Counted from the stretch's first letter, positions 20,320 through 31,631 are shown. The stretch: DNA of 64,000 nucleotides from Branchipolynoe longqiensis (GCA_030323885.1 CM059190.1:81770709-81834708); one strand, 5' to 3'. A program made the numbers and translations. Notes: generated from the letters alone by a model not told the origin.

Positions 20320-20640
20320 ACGTGGTGGCCGAATCGGTAGAGCGCAGGCCTCCCATCTGGAATGTCGGGAATTTGAATCCCAGCCGAGTCAAATAGACAA
20401 TTGATACTTGTCACTACAAAGCCTGGCGCTTGGCATTACTATGATAGGGAAATTACCGGTTTTCTCAGTATCAGGATAATGTGACTGAGTGGGATATTGG
20501 ATTACGGTGCTGAATGCTTGGTCTTCCAGTGGGGCAGCACTATAAAGCGTCCATGAGAATGTACTGTCATAAGTCAGTACCCATCCTTGTATGACCTTAG
20601 ATTTTGCCATGACTTAAACCCCAACCATAAAAACAGTATT
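20320..20640 (+). mobile_element. SINE-A, nearly full length
   Basis: tRNA-like head GTGGTGGCCGAATCGGTAGA, B-box-like GGGAATTTGAATCCC, body and tail ending CCATGACTTAAACCCCAACC. Confidence 0.8.
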
Positions 20641-20823
20641 CTTAGTATCAAGATAATGTGACTGAGTGGGATATTGGATTACGGTGCTGAATGCTTGGTC
20701 TTCCAGTGGGGCAGCACTATAAAGCGTCCATGAGTATGTACTGTCAAAAGTCAGTACCCATCCTTGTATGACCTTAGATTTTGCCATGACTTAAACCCCA
20801 ACCATAAAAACAGTATTCTTAGT
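20465..20823 (+). repeat. Recent ~178-bp tandem duplication of a SINE 3' half
   Basis: 20465-20642 and 20643-20820 are nearly identical from AGTATCA.GATAATGTGACT to AAAAACAGTATTCTTAGT, differing at only a few bases. This is a post-insertion duplication, since both share the same non-SINE tail ACAGTATTCTTAGT. Confidence 0.85.
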
Positions 20824-21144
20824 GTAAATAGAAATTAAGTGAGCCCCACTAACTCATAACTGTAACATCCCCCTTAAAAAAAAAAAAAAAAAAGTAATTA
20901 TAAAGTACTGAGACTGTTTCTTTGGTTCATTACTCATTTGAATATTCATGCAAACTTCACAACATGAGTTGTGACAGGTTTCACGCAATTACACCATCGT
21001 GCTACTTAAAGATGTTGAATCGGCTTGTCTGACCGACCCCTCATTTGAATATTCAAACCAGCGAGCTACACGATTCCAGATAAGCCCTATTCAACACTCC
21101 ATGCACTCACCTTTCCATAATTGTATGACGGTGTTTTAATGGCA
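20824..21144. other. Unassigned; poly-A run
   Basis: A17 run at 20876-20893; otherwise no recognised content. Confidence 0.35.
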
Positions 21145-21400
21145 GAGACAACATAGATAATTTCCACCACAGCCCACCGTCCGAAGCACTAATGTTGGAG
21201 CTAGCAGCTCACCGTGCACGAGTCTCTGAGGGAAATGGCTTATGCATAATTGCCACCACAAAACCTGCCCTCTGATGGTAGTGCTATACACTAACATCGT
21301 GGTTAGTAGTTCACTGTATCTCATGCTCTGTGGGAAAAGACATAATAGACAATTACAGCAAAAAATTGCCTTCTGATAGTAATAGCAGGCATTCATGTTA
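21145..21400 (-). repeat. ~105-bp satellite, about 2.5 units
   Basis: On the minus strand each unit contains CATCAGAGGGCAGGTTTTGT, GGTGGCAATTATG and TTTCCC-AGAG. The words are the same as in the plus-strand array at 35920-36425. Confidence 0.6.
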
Positions 21401-21444
21401 TGGGTAATACCCCCATCACACCAAACTAGTTGTGACTACGTTCT

Positions 21445-21885
21445 TGAAATACTGAGCCAACGAATCCTTGCCCTATCCTAATAATGCCGAGCGCCTGACT
21501 AGGAAGCGACAAGTTTCAATTTTAAGTTTGACTCGACCAGTGTTTGAACCCGTGCGTTCGAATCCCACGATCTACCAAAACGGGAGATGGATGCTCAACT
21601 CATTTGGCCATCCAGTCTGGTCTATTGGGATGGACATACCGCAATATCACACTCAGTCGTGTTATCCTGACACTGACCAAATCAGTCAATGTCCCGCCGT
21701 AGTATTGAGGGACTACGCGCGGTGACTGAATCAGTAAGAGCACTGGCTTACTGTGCAGAAGGTCTGGGGTTCAAATATCGGCCGCGTCAAGGCAATAATT
21801 GACTAAATCGATATTTATTGCCACCTAGCCTGTCACTTAGCATTACTAGGATATTACAAGGACTGGTTAGCTCAGTATTAGGATG
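21445..21885. mobile_element. SINE-A pieces in both orientations
   Basis: 21450-21640 minus-strand 5' half with head (CGAATCCCACGATCTACC, CATTTGGCCATCC). 21641-21705 minus-strand body fragment. 21713-21885 plus-strand 5' half (GCGGTGACTGAATCAGTAAG, GGGGTTCAAATATCG). Confidence 0.65.
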
Positions 21886-21909
21886 ATCATCTAATACTCA
21901 TATTAATGT

Positions 21910-22620
21910 CATTGCTCACGGACACAGCTGACTCAGAGGCTGGGTTGGGTAAAACAAGACTTTTATTCGGGCGCGGCCCACCCGGGGCATTATACAACCA
22001 TGAGTGAGGGTGGCGGGCGAGGAGCGCTCGAGCAAAGGTCCTGCTATTCAGAATGGGTGGGGGGGGGGGGGGGAATGAGAATGTTATGAGGGAGGATGAG
22101 ACAGACGAGCAAGGTAACATGGAGTGAATGAAAGAGAGAAGTAACATTTATACAGTTAAGTATACCTTAATGAGATAATTAACATTAAATGTATAGGATG
22201 ATAGTTATTCATGAGTTATATGATGATAGTCAACTGGTCAGGTGTTAGTTGTGTTTTAAAACTGAACGGTAATTCATTTTGTAAGAGATTAATTGATTTG
22301 TTTTTTAATGTTTGTTGATTGAATCAAAGGCAGGGGTGGGTGGGTGTGTAAAATTGGAGCTGGGAAGTGGTCAGTGCGGCAGGTTGAGGCAGACCGACCA
22401 GTTCGGATGTGGCATGGAGGCAGCCAGGAGGTGATGTGTTTTTATTGGCTGAGGGCTGAGATGGGAGTGTCGTGGCATGAGTGGCTGAAGGCGCGGGAGG
22501 CGAGGGGGAGATGGCAGTGTCTGGGTCCTCCCTACCCCCCTGCCACCCACACCCCAAAGTGCAGGAGGGGGGGTGAGAGGCGTGTCAGCCTCGTTTCCCG
22601 CTATGTCCAGCAATGAAGCC
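21910..22620 (-). repeat. Possible solo LTR or promoter-bearing repeat (minus strand)
   Basis: On the minus strand there is a CCAAT-type AGCCAATAAAAAC near 22440 and CGAATAAAAGTCTTGTTTTA near 21970, in GC- and C-rich DNA. A G-run of 18 is at 22054-22072. There is no paired copy in the window, so the boundaries and the LTR reading are guesses. Confidence 0.25.
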
Positions 22621-22877
22621 AAATGAGCGCTCACGCTCATTCGATACAATGCTTTCGACTCAAACTACCGCCCACCTTGTTAGTATGTATAGATGCGATA
22701 TATTCCATATGCATATTGTATGCACCTACAGTATAGTCAAATGCGACAGATACAGTAATAGTAATCTGGAACCTTTGTGCATCAATCGATCACATTTCTT
22801 TTTCAAAATTGAAGCCCACAAACCCTCTTAAACCTTCCCCGTGCCCCCAGCTCTGCCAATTTGGATTTCCACTGCTG

Positions 22878-23076
22878 TGTATAACTTACAGCGTCATCAA
22901 AGGCCGGTTGCTCTCATACCATGTCTATGTGGTGTGGGAGGTTAAAAATCCCTTGGGTCGGTAAAAGTGTAGGCTCGGGCTTTCTATCGACCAGCAGTGG
23001 AATGAGGAAGACCAGTCGTCTATGACTGAAATTTCCCCTGCTTAAACAACTAATGGACAAAAAAAAAAAAAAAACA
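22878..23076 (+). mobile_element. SINE family B, full copy with A16 tail
   Basis: GTGTATAACTTACAGCGTCA to GGAATGAGGAAGACCAGTCG, CTGAAATTTCCCCTGC, ACTAATGGAC and a pure A run. The last ~75 bp (the tail module) also occur fused to family A bodies at 27650, 33000 and 34610. Confidence 0.78.
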
Positions 23077-23513
23077 TAACTTTACTCATCACAATTATGA
23101 AGATTAAATATGATAACTCATGGTTTTTATGCATTGGAACAACCTACACTGTAGGAGTTTTTATGTCACCACTATGGTCTGAGGTCAAGCTGTGACTGCT
23201 GGTAAAGTCATTCAGCCCTAATGACTGGCCCCAAGGACAGAACCTAGGGTACATTACAGACTTGGAAAGCAGCGCAAACGTTATTGTCTTCTAAAATAAT
23301 TGTTTAAGTTTCTGGCTTTGCTTATACCCTGTTTTTTCTTACCTTTGTGACATCACATAACTAGTGATAATAGCTATCGTAATTAGAATCTAAGTGTGAT
23401 CTTACATTGAGGTAAATCACATATTTATGTCACGTGACCAGACCTTTAAAGGCCTGAGCAGTCTTATAAAGTCCTCCTTAATATCCACATTATCATACTA
23501 CCACATACTCTAC
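23077..23513. other. Unassigned
   Basis: AT-rich; nothing recognised. Confidence 0.3.
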
Positions 23514-23860
23514 CAGGCGCGGTGGCCGAATCGGTAGAGCGCGGGGCTCGCCTGCGAGAGATGGGGAGTTTGGTTCCCAGTCGAGTCAAACCAATGACTT
23601 ATAAAATTGATACTTGTCGCTTCCTAGCCTGGCACTCTGCATTAATAGGATAGGTAAAGGACTGGTTAGCTCAGTGTCAGGATAATGTGATTGGGTGGGA
23701 TATCAGGTCATGGTGCCTGTGGCCTGATTTCCCAGTGGGGCAGCACTGTAAAGTCACCATGAATGTGCACTGTGACAAGACAGTAGCCGCCTGATATGAC
23801 CGTAGATGTTCCCAGGATGTAAAACTCCAACAAGTAATAAACAAACAAACTACCGCATTA
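23514..23860 (+). mobile_element. SINE-A, full length
   Basis: Head CGCGGTGGCCGAATCGGTAG, B-box-like region TTTGGTTCCCAGTCGAGTC, body AGGATAATGTGATTGGGTGG, tail CCAGGATGTAAAACTCCAAC with AATAAACAAACAAAC. Confidence 0.85.
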
Positions 23861-23984
23861 GTGACTAGACACTGGTATAAATTGATTTATTTGGGAAGCT
23901 ATCAATGGTACTGACTTTCTTTAATCCCACCTACTGCTTTGGCAGTGGACTGATCAAGAGTACACATAATGTGCGCACAAAGAA

Positions 23985-25780
23985 AGTTTTGCACTGAATA
24001 TATGGTTGTGGCTGAGACTGCATCTTTACTTGCTTCCACCTTATACTGAATATATGGGTGTGGCCGAGACTGCATCTTTACCTGCTTCCACCTCGTACTG
24101 AATATATGGGTGTGGCCGAGACTGCATCCTTACTTGCTTCCACCTCATACTGAATATATGGGTGTGGCCGAGACTGCATCATTACTTGCTTCCACCTCGT
24201 ACTGAATATATGAGTGTGGGGTCGAGACTGCATCATTACTTGCTTCCACCTCGTACTGAATATATGGGTGTAGCCGAGACTGCATCCTTACTTGCTTCCA
24301 CCTCATACTGAATATATGGGTGTGGCCGAGACTGCATCATTACTTGCTTCTACCTCGTACTGAATATATGGGTGTGGCCGAGACTGCATCCTTACTTGCT
24401 TCCACCTCGTACTGAATATATGGGTGTGTCAGAGACTGCATCTTTACCTGCTTCCACCTCATACTGAATATATGGGTGTGGCTGAGACTGCATCCTTACT
24501 TGGTTCCACCTCGTACTGAATATATGGGTGTGGCCGAGACTGCATCCTTACTTCCTTCCACCTCATACTGAATATATGGGTATGGCCGAGACTGAATCCT
24601 TACTTGCTTCCACCTCGTACTGAATATATGGGTGTAGCCAAGACTGAATCATTACTTGCTTCCACCTCATTGTTTGGGTGTGGTGTTTTTTTGTTTTTTG
24701 GGTGTGTGGTGCATCTTACTTGCTTCCACCTCATCCTGAATATATGGGTGTGACTGAGACTGAATCCTTACCTACTTCCACCTCGTACTGAATATATGGG
24801 TGTGACTGAGACTGCATCTTTACTTGCTTCCACCTCGTACTGAATATATGGGTGTGACTGAGACTGAATCCTTACTTGCTTCCACCTCGTACTGAATATA
24901 TGGGTGTAGCCAAGACTGAAGCATTACTTGCTTCCACCTCATACTGAATATATGGGTGTGGCCAAGACTGCATCTTTACTTGCTTCCACCTTTTTGGGTG
25001 TGTGGTGTTTTACTTGCTTCCACCTCCTACTGAATATATGGGTGTGACTGAGACTGCATCCTTACTTGCTTCCACCTCGTACTGAATATATGGGTGTGAC
25101 TGAGACTGCATCTTTACTTGCTTCCACCTCATACTGAATATATGGGTGTGACTGAGACTGCATCCTTACTTGCTTCCACCTCGTACTGAATATATGGGTG
25201 TGGCCGAGACTGCATCTTTACTTGCTTCCACCTCGTACTGAATATATGGGTGTGACTGAGACTGCATCTTTACTTGCTTCCACCTCGTACTGAATATATG
25301 GGTGTGACTGAGACTGCATCTTTACTTGCTTCCACCTCGTACTGAATATATGGGTGTGGCCACCTGTACTGAATATATGGGTGTGACTGAGACTGCATCT
25401 TTACTTGCTTCCACCTCGTACTGAATATATGGGTGTGACTGAGACTGCATCTTTACTTGCTTCCACCTCGTACTGAATATATGGGTGGGGCTGACACTGC
25501 ATCTTTACTTGCTTCTACCTCGTACTGACTATATGGGTGTGACTGAGACTGCATCTTTACTTGCTTCCACCTCGTACTGAATATATGGGTGTGGCCGAGA
25601 CTGCCTCTTTACTTGCTTCCACCTCGTACTGAATATATGGGTGTGGCCAAGACTGCATCCTTACTTGCCTCCACCTCATACAGAAGATATGGGTGTGGCC
25701 AAGACTGAATCCTTACTTGCTTCCACCTCGTACTGAATATATGGGTGTGGCCGAGACTGCATGCTTACTTGCTTCCACCG
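23985..25780 (+). repeat. 52-bp satellite, about 33 units
   Basis: The unit is built of TACTGAATATATGGGTGTGG, CCGAGACTGCATC and TTTACTTGCTTCCACCTCG. Variants GGCCGAG and GACTGAG alternate in blocks, with GACTGAG dominating after 24750. Two degenerated inserts rich in TTTTTGGGTGTG lie at 24669-24715 and 24991-25012, and a 12-bp-shortened unit at 25358-25372. Confidence 0.93.
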
Positions 25781-25905
25781 CATCTGTCCCCTCCTGCCCT
25801 CCCGACCTCTTAGCACCACTTACGCGCACTGCTTCTTTGTCTACTTGGGCTGATCGTCCTGCCTGGTGCTATTATCGTTCATCTGCCTCCGCTACTCTCT
25901 AACCT
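25780..25905 (+). repeat. Dispersed repeat shared with 52360-52480
   Basis: CTTAGCACCACTTA, TGTCTACTTGGGCTGA, GTCCTG and CATTATC/CTATTATCG-TTC occur in the same order in both places. A frame in each reads LAPL...SLS-W/R-x-D-x-P, but no protein family is recognised. Confidence 0.5.
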
Positions 25906-26777
25906 TTGGTAGAGTCCATTATTCTGTTACCATTTCACAAACTGGTTAAAATCTTTCGACCGACACATGAAACTGATAATAATGTGGGTATTGACCTCGA
26001 GATGTGTGGTCGCTGAAGTAGCACATCTTATTTGATATACCCTGTGGGAACTATACTGCTGTAAGACGTTAATTCTATTTTAGGATATCCATCCGATACA
26101 ATCTGCAGACTAAGATGTAGGTGATATCTCTTCTATTATAATAAACACCATTTTGATTACAGCTTTTTTTTTGTTCAATAGTTTTTGTTCCTCTGAATAA
26201 CATGTTGTTCCTCTGAATAACATGTCTTCCATCCCTAATGACAATTGCCATGACACAGTAAACAAATCTACAACAATATATTTGATACACAGTTACAGCG
26301 AAATAAGCAAACGTGAAAATATGAATGGTAGGTAAAGAACAAGATAACAGAAAAATGAAACATATACGGGGAGGTATTTATGTTAGACTAGTAAGGTTAG
26401 TAAGGGGTGGGGCATAACTGATTATCTTTCTAGTGGTAACATACTCATTGAAAGGGTGATGGTGGGATGTAGGGTGGGCCTTTGTGATTGAACTGGTGTT
26501 CATGGTAATCTCATGTGGAGCCTTATGTGCTGGATTAATTCATGCAGCTATTTCTGTTATCAAATCAGCTTCCTTCCCACCTGAATGCCCTCAGCCCCAA
26601 TGGACCTAATCCATCATCATAGTGCATAGTGGAAGAGGTCATTGTTGTTATCCTGCGCTTATAAGTAGTACATAGTCCGATAACTTTGAGTGCTGTCACT
26701 TTCTGAAGTCAATCTATCAGGTTGATCATTATAATCTAAATTGCTTTAGTGTGGAGATATTTGAAGTCTAAAAGCAA
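25906..26777. other. Unassigned; old repeat segment at 26470-26545
   Basis: 26470-26545 (GTGGGCC...GTTCATGGTAATCTCATGTG) resembles 56360-56430 beside the 27-bp satellite. A 19-bp tandem TTGTTCCTCTGAATAACATG lies at 26185-26223. The rest is not recognised. Confidence 0.35.
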
Positions 26778-27310
26778 ATGCGATGGCCGAATCGGTTGAG
26801 CGTCCGGATCCCGTGCTGGTAGGTCGTGGGATTCGAACCTCCTGGTTCGAACCCTGTGTAAAATTCTCCGATTAAGTATGTATTGAGTATCGAGATGGCT
26901 AAATGGGAAACAGTACTCCCTTTATAATGCTCACACTGGGGGAGGGAAGAAGTGCCCCTTTAAGCAGAATCCCTCTCCCTTATCTCACCCAGCCACACGG
27001 TCACCATCATGTTATGTGGTAATCCCACGATGGCTAGGTGGTGGCCAGAGCTGGGTGGGAGGGGGGTGAGTCCTGAAGGCAGCCAATGGTGAACTATGTT
27101 AGGGAGAGATCATGCGGGAGAGGAATGACTGGTGTGCATGAGTGTAATAGCCAATCAGGAGGTCTATACCATCCACTGTTGTATGTATCTACAAACACTA
27201 TATAAGTGAATAAAACTAAGCATTCAGGATCATCTTATCTATCTACACTTCTGCTGGTGCTGAACTCGGATCGTGTGTTGTGTTGTGTGTTGTATCTACT
27301 ATGGGGTAAG
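26778..27310 (+). mobile_element. Composite element: tRNA-like head plus TATA-containing body, copy 1
   Basis: The tRNA-like head (GCGATGGCCGAATCGGTTGA, TGGGATTCGAACC) runs into AACCCTGTGTAAAATTCTCC instead of the SINE-A body. About 420 bp on come TAGCCAATCAGG, CACTATATAAGTGAATAAAA and a pyrimidine-rich stretch. 31063-31625 has the same order of parts. It could be a SINE beside a solo LTR or one composite family. Confidence 0.4.
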
Positions 27311-27559
27311 CTCTAAGATATAAATTCATCTAATACAGAGAGAGAAAAGGGGAGCTATGAACACTACGCATTATACCGGATATCAGGGCAGTATAGCCTT
27401 GTTGAGCAGTACAGCTAATGACATGGGAGAACATAATGAAGGTAACCATAACCTACGCGTACCACCTAACGTGATCGGCCATCAATAGCATTGAAAACTC
27501 CATATAAATGCGGGGGCCCACAACCATAGGAGTTCATAGTAGGATTTCATACTGTCTAT

Positions 27560-27747
27560 GGCCGTGGGATTTCATACCTGGCAGAGTCAAATCAATGATT
27601 TATAAATTGATACTTGTCACGACCTAGCCTGCCACTTGGCATTAATAGGATAGGGCAAGGAGCAGAGGTACGAGGAAGACCAATTGTCAGCGATTGAAAT
27701 TTCCCCTGATTAATCAATTAATGTACCAAAACAACATGCAAAATTAA
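27560..27747 (+). mobile_element. Chimeric SINE: family A body with family B tail
   Basis: GAGTCAAATCAATGATTTAT through AGGATAGGGCAAGGA is family A. It switches directly to GCAGAGGTACGAGGAAGACC and AAATTTCCCCTGATTAATC, the family B tail. The same junction occurs at about 33000 and 34610 on the minus strand. Confidence 0.65.
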
Positions 27748-27955
27748 TGCTGGCATGCTTGTCAAAACTCTGACCTCTTAACCTTCAGCAGTACCATGTT
27801 CTATTAAATTGACTGACCTCGGCAACCTATGGAGCAATTAGTGCTTAATAAGTGCACCAGTATCTACGTTGAATATGTCGGTTATAATCTATATATAAGT
27901 ATTTTGCTTTTGTAAAAAATTGATGCTTTTTCTCGGAGTATCCAAATTGACTGAT
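27748..27955 (+). mobile_element. TTAA-type MITE fragment
   Basis: GGCATGCTTGTCAAAACTCT, TTCTATTAAATTGACTGACC and AGTGCACCAGTATCTACGTT match the middle of the 355-bp MITE. Confidence 0.6.
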
Positions 27956-28166
27956 ATTGTCTTCCTTAGATAATAGCAATTAATACCTATTTTGCCAATA
28001 TCCTAAGATATTGGAAACCGATGTTCTTGAAAGTTTCTTGCCGTAAAACCATTTAATCAACAGCCTTTTATAAGATCTATTTTCTGATCTCTCTCTTGTT
28101 ATATATGTACTATATAATTTATTATGTGGATATAAATAACGGCAGCCCTTTAATGTTTCTTTCTAA

Positions 28167-28485
28167 AGCGGCTGTCACACCTCAACGGATTGGGGGAAAT
28201 GGACAGAAAATGAACAATGTCCGTTTTGTGTTCGTACAAGTTTTGAACATGCACAAAACTAGGAATGGATGCCGCCGGACTGACATCTACAGTTATTGAC
28301 CGGTTTGAGTTTGTTTCGTCCATTGGCTATCATGTCCGTTTCATGTCTGATTTATGTCCGTTCTTCCAATGGCCTTTGACCCGATATCGCAACATTTTGA
28401 CACATTTTAATACATTTTGATACTTATGACAACCGGACTAGACAATTCTGTCCGTTGCTCAATCCGGTGATGTGTGACAGGGGCT
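28167..28485. mobile_element. TIR element, CTGTCACACCTCAACGGATTG family, copy 2 (319 bp)
   Basis: It shares ends and interior with 19805-20289 (CAATCCGGTGATGTGTGACA, TTTGACCCGATATCGCAACA), but about 170 bp are missing. The palindrome AAGTTTTGAACATGCACAAA is at 28238-28257. Flanks are TAA and TTA. Confidence 0.75.
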
Positions 28486-28670
28486 TTAATTTTCAATTTC
28501 CCAATTTAATTTCATAATGAACGATTCAAGTGATAACCAAAAAAAGCCTTATCCATGAGATCAGTTTTCTCTACATTACAATGCCCTTTGCCGACCGAAT
28601 GCATCTAATTCTAAAGCTACTCATTCACGAGTATCCATTGGACAATGCGACGATATTGGCGCAGATATTA

Positions 28671-29025
28671 TTAAAGCTGCATAGTCCGATGGTTTTGACT
28701 TTCTGTATTTTTTCTGAGATAACTATATTAAATTGATTATCTTAGTCTACCTTACTTTAGTTTGATGTGACTTTCATATTAAAAGGGTAACTTTTGAGAT
28801 ATTTGAAGTGGAACCATGTCAAATTAGTTTGACAAGCATGCTAAAACTCTGACACCATAGGCTTCAACAATAACAGGTTCTATTAAATTGACATCAGTAT
28901 TCCCTTCTATGTGGCAACAAATACTTAATAAGTGCATCAGTATCTAAGTTAGCTAAGTATGATCAAATCAAGATAATTATTTTGGTTTTGAGAATTTAAT
29001 GCTCCATCGGATTATGCAGCTTTAA
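28671..29025 (+). mobile_element. TTAA-type MITE, copy 2 (355 bp)
   Basis: TTAAAGCTGCATAGTCCGAT to ATCGGATTATGCAGCTTTAA, with the same length and inner order as 10166-10520. Inner palindrome-like TTTGACAAGCATGCTAAAAC. Confidence 0.8.
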
Positions 29026-29134
29026 GATATTTCATAATATGTTGGGTGAAAGTCTTACCTCGAACACCTCTCCAACACACCGAGATCACCGGGCGTGGTC
29101 ATGAATTACCTCAGTGCGGCTCGAACATGGGTTA

Positions 29135-29931
29135 TGCGCCTGTCACACCGTACCGGACTGAGTACCGGAGACTGCCGGACAAAGAATTGTCTAGTCCGGT
29201 GCTCTCCGGTGACAAAAAGTATCGAAATGTACCGAAATGGAGAGTAATTGGGTCAACTGCCGCCGTAAAACCGGACAAGTACCATACACGTACCAGATGA
29301 GTACCAGCTAAGAACCGGACCGGCCGACCATCAACCGGACACGTACCGGACAGCAATCGATGTCAGCGTCGAACGGCATAATTATAGTTTTTAGCATTAA
29401 CAGAGGTGTTGCAAAGTCCTTAAATTTATCCTGCATGTAAAGGTAGAGAAAATACAACAACCTTATTTGTTTCTAGGATAATTTAATATAAAACAAAGAA
29501 ATGCACTACACTTTAAGAATTGCGACGCCGACATCTCATAAAGTTGTCGGCGTCGAGCATTGGATGTCGGCGTCGACATTATATAATAATATATCATTGA
29601 CAGAAGTGTTGCAAAGTCCTTAAATTTATCCAGAATAATAATGTTCTCTGCCAATATATAATTCCGAACCGAAAATCCGTATATTTTTACAAACGGATGG
29701 GTACCGGACACCAACGGATGGGTACCGGACATGCACGGATGGGTACTGGATGCGTACCGGACATGTACCGGACAAACCGGACACGTCAGTCCGGCGGTGT
29801 CCGGTAGAAGTTTTGCGCATTTCAAAACTTGTACCGGACACCGCCGGATGGGTACCGGACATGTACCGGACATCGCCGTACAGTACCGGACAGTGTCCGG
29901 TTCTGCAGTCCGGGAATGTCTGACAGGGCCT
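29135..29931. mobile_element. TIR element with CGTACCGGAC words (797 bp)
   Basis: It starts TGCGCCTGTCACACCGTACC and ends GTCTGACAGGGCCT, with TTA on both sides (29132-29134, 29932-29934). GTACCGGAC or its complement occurs more than 20 times, concentrated at 29148-29350 and 29693-29910. The middle (29380-29660) is AT-rich with two copies of GTGTTGCAAAGTCCTTAAAT. Palindrome AGTTTTGCGCATTTCAAAAC at 29809-29828. Confidence 0.8.
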
Positions 29932-29984
29932 TTAGTCTTCAAGATGGAAGGATTGCAACCTTCGACACATATTTGATCTCCATA

Positions 29985-30300
29985 ATAAAAAGAGGGGTCT
30001 TCAGGTCGTCTGCCCATGTCGCCCGTCAGGCCCCGCCGCTCACGGTGCCGCTGTTACACTCTGTCGTCCAGTACCTCCGGTCAGCCGGCCGGCACCGGGG
30101 CGGCGGTCCTGACGTCCACGATCCTCCTGAGATACTTCACCCTCCTCCGGCAGAGCAACCTCCTAGTCACGGGACGCCCGGACGACTCGGGGCACTCTCT
30201 GTCGAGGGCCGACGTCTCCCTCCATCGACACCACCTTGACATGCGCGTCCGGACCACCAAAAGCTCTCCGTGGTCAAGATTTCTGACCAGAGGTTGTACT
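29985..30300 (+). pseudogene. Tyrosine recombinase fragment from another element
   Basis: HVARQAPPLTVPLL in one frame and YFTLLRQSNLL...HSLSRADVSLH...MRVRTTKSSPW in the next frame give the middle of a tyrosine recombinase of the DIRS/Crypton kind; the R of LRQSNLL is at the position of the first catalytic Arg. One frameshift near 30100 joins them. The His-x-x-Arg and Tyr parts are absent. The DNA is much more GC-rich than its flanks. Confidence 0.55.
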
Positions 30301-30334
30301 TCAAATATATCAAAAGTAAGCCATTTAATAAAAA

Positions 30335-30875
30335 TGTTACTTCAAGCTAAAGTGAAGGCCCTGTCACATTACGGCGTATGGCGGGAGCGTATTGAAAACC
30401 TACGTAGGTCCTGCGCGTGCTGGCCTATGGTGACATTTGGTGACCTTTCGGGTGGTTTTGAGCATATGTGGAACCTACGAGGAGCGTACGAGGAGCGTAT
30501 GAGGAGTGTATGGGAGCGTATGGGAGCGTGCTGTGACATTTTTTGACAGTATGGGCCATACGCCCTCATAGGTCAAGTTTTTTTGAGCATGCACAACAAA
30601 ATTTGGACGGACGGATTTATGAAAGCGTATGGCGGCGTATGCCTCATACGCTTCACATACGCCGGCATCTGGCGGCGTATGAGTAGCATATGAGTAGCGT
30701 ATGCGTAGCGTATGAGTAGCGTATATGGCGTATGCCGACGTATATGACGTAACGCGCTTACGCCGCCATACGCTCCCGCAAAAAACCCTAATGTGACAGC
30801 CCCTTGAGGAAGATCCTAATATATTTTTTCTCAGAAAATGACCGGAACTCAAAACCATCGGATTATGCAATTTTA
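30335..30875. mobile_element. Remnant of TTAA-type MITE, interrupted by a TIR element
   Basis: 30808-30875 ends with AACCATCGGATTATGCAATT and carries TTTTTTCTCAGAAAATG, like the left end of the 355-bp MITE in reverse. The TIR element 30356-30804 separates it from 30335-30355. Confidence 0.4.
30356..30804. mobile_element. TIR element with GCGTATG words (449 bp)
   Basis: It starts AGGCCCTGTCACATTACGGC and ends CCTAATGTGACAGCCCCT, with TGA on both sides (30353-30355, 30805-30807). GCGTATG/CATACGC or GAGCGTA-type words occur about 25 times. The inner motif TTTTTTTGAGCATGCACAAC is at 30577-30596. Confidence 0.8.
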
Positions 30876-31062
30876 AAATAGAAAATCTTTGGCAGCAAGT
30901 GATTTCCCTGCTGTGTGTGCCCGCCTATAAACCACACAGCACCCACCCACTAGGCTTACCTGCCAGGCGGAAAAAATGGGTCCTCATGTCGCTCAAGCTA
31001 CCTACCCGATACACATATATCAAACAGCTGTTCTATTCTCAGAATATTTGTGCCCAGAATAA

Positions 31063-31625
31063 GTTGAGCGTCCGTCTCCAGTCTTGGTAGATCGTGGGAT
31101 TCGAACCCACAGTTTGTAACCCTGTGTACAATATTCCGATAATGATGCATTGGTGGGGGAATGCAAATGTTCTATTTGTGAAACAGGTATACATGAGCAG
31201 GCGCATAAATGTGTTTATCTAGTTGCTGGTGGTGCTTGATTGATAGGTAAATAGAAATTGTGGTGTTAGTAAGATAGTGTGTAACTGTAAGGGGCACTCA
31301 GAGCCCTACACACTACCCCCCCGCCCCCCCTCTGCTAGTCAGGATCACCACACTCAGCTCAAGGTAGGTGGTGGCCAGGGGGGCCACACAGCTTGGTGGG
31401 CAGATCACTGTAACCATGGGGACCAGGAATGCTTGTTTCTCATTGGTGGAGCTAGAAATGCTTGTTTCTCATTGGGAGAATGGGGTGGGGTGATACACTA
31501 TTCTGGACTCATGTACCATATAAATAATAAACCAGAAGGCTTGACACTCTCTCTCTTCTTTCACACTTTATACTCTTCCTTTCTCTTTGCCTGTATTGAT
31601 TTCACTATATCCTGCCTACACAACC
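31063..31625 (+). mobile_element. Composite element: tRNA-like head plus TATA-containing body, copy 2
   Basis: Head GAGCGTCCGTCTCCAGTCTT, CGTGGGATTCGAACCC, then AACCCTGTGTACAATATTCC as in copy 1. About 450 bp on come ACCATATAAATAATAAACC and a CT-rich tract. GCTTGTTTCTCATTGG is repeated (31429, 31459). Shares AGGTGGTGGCCAG with copy 1. Confidence 0.4.
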
Positions 31626-31631
31626 ACAGGT

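Noticed and set aside
23985..25780. CRISPR-like array of regular repeats
   Set aside because: Whole 52-bp units repeat without unique spacers, and the context is animal-type repeats.
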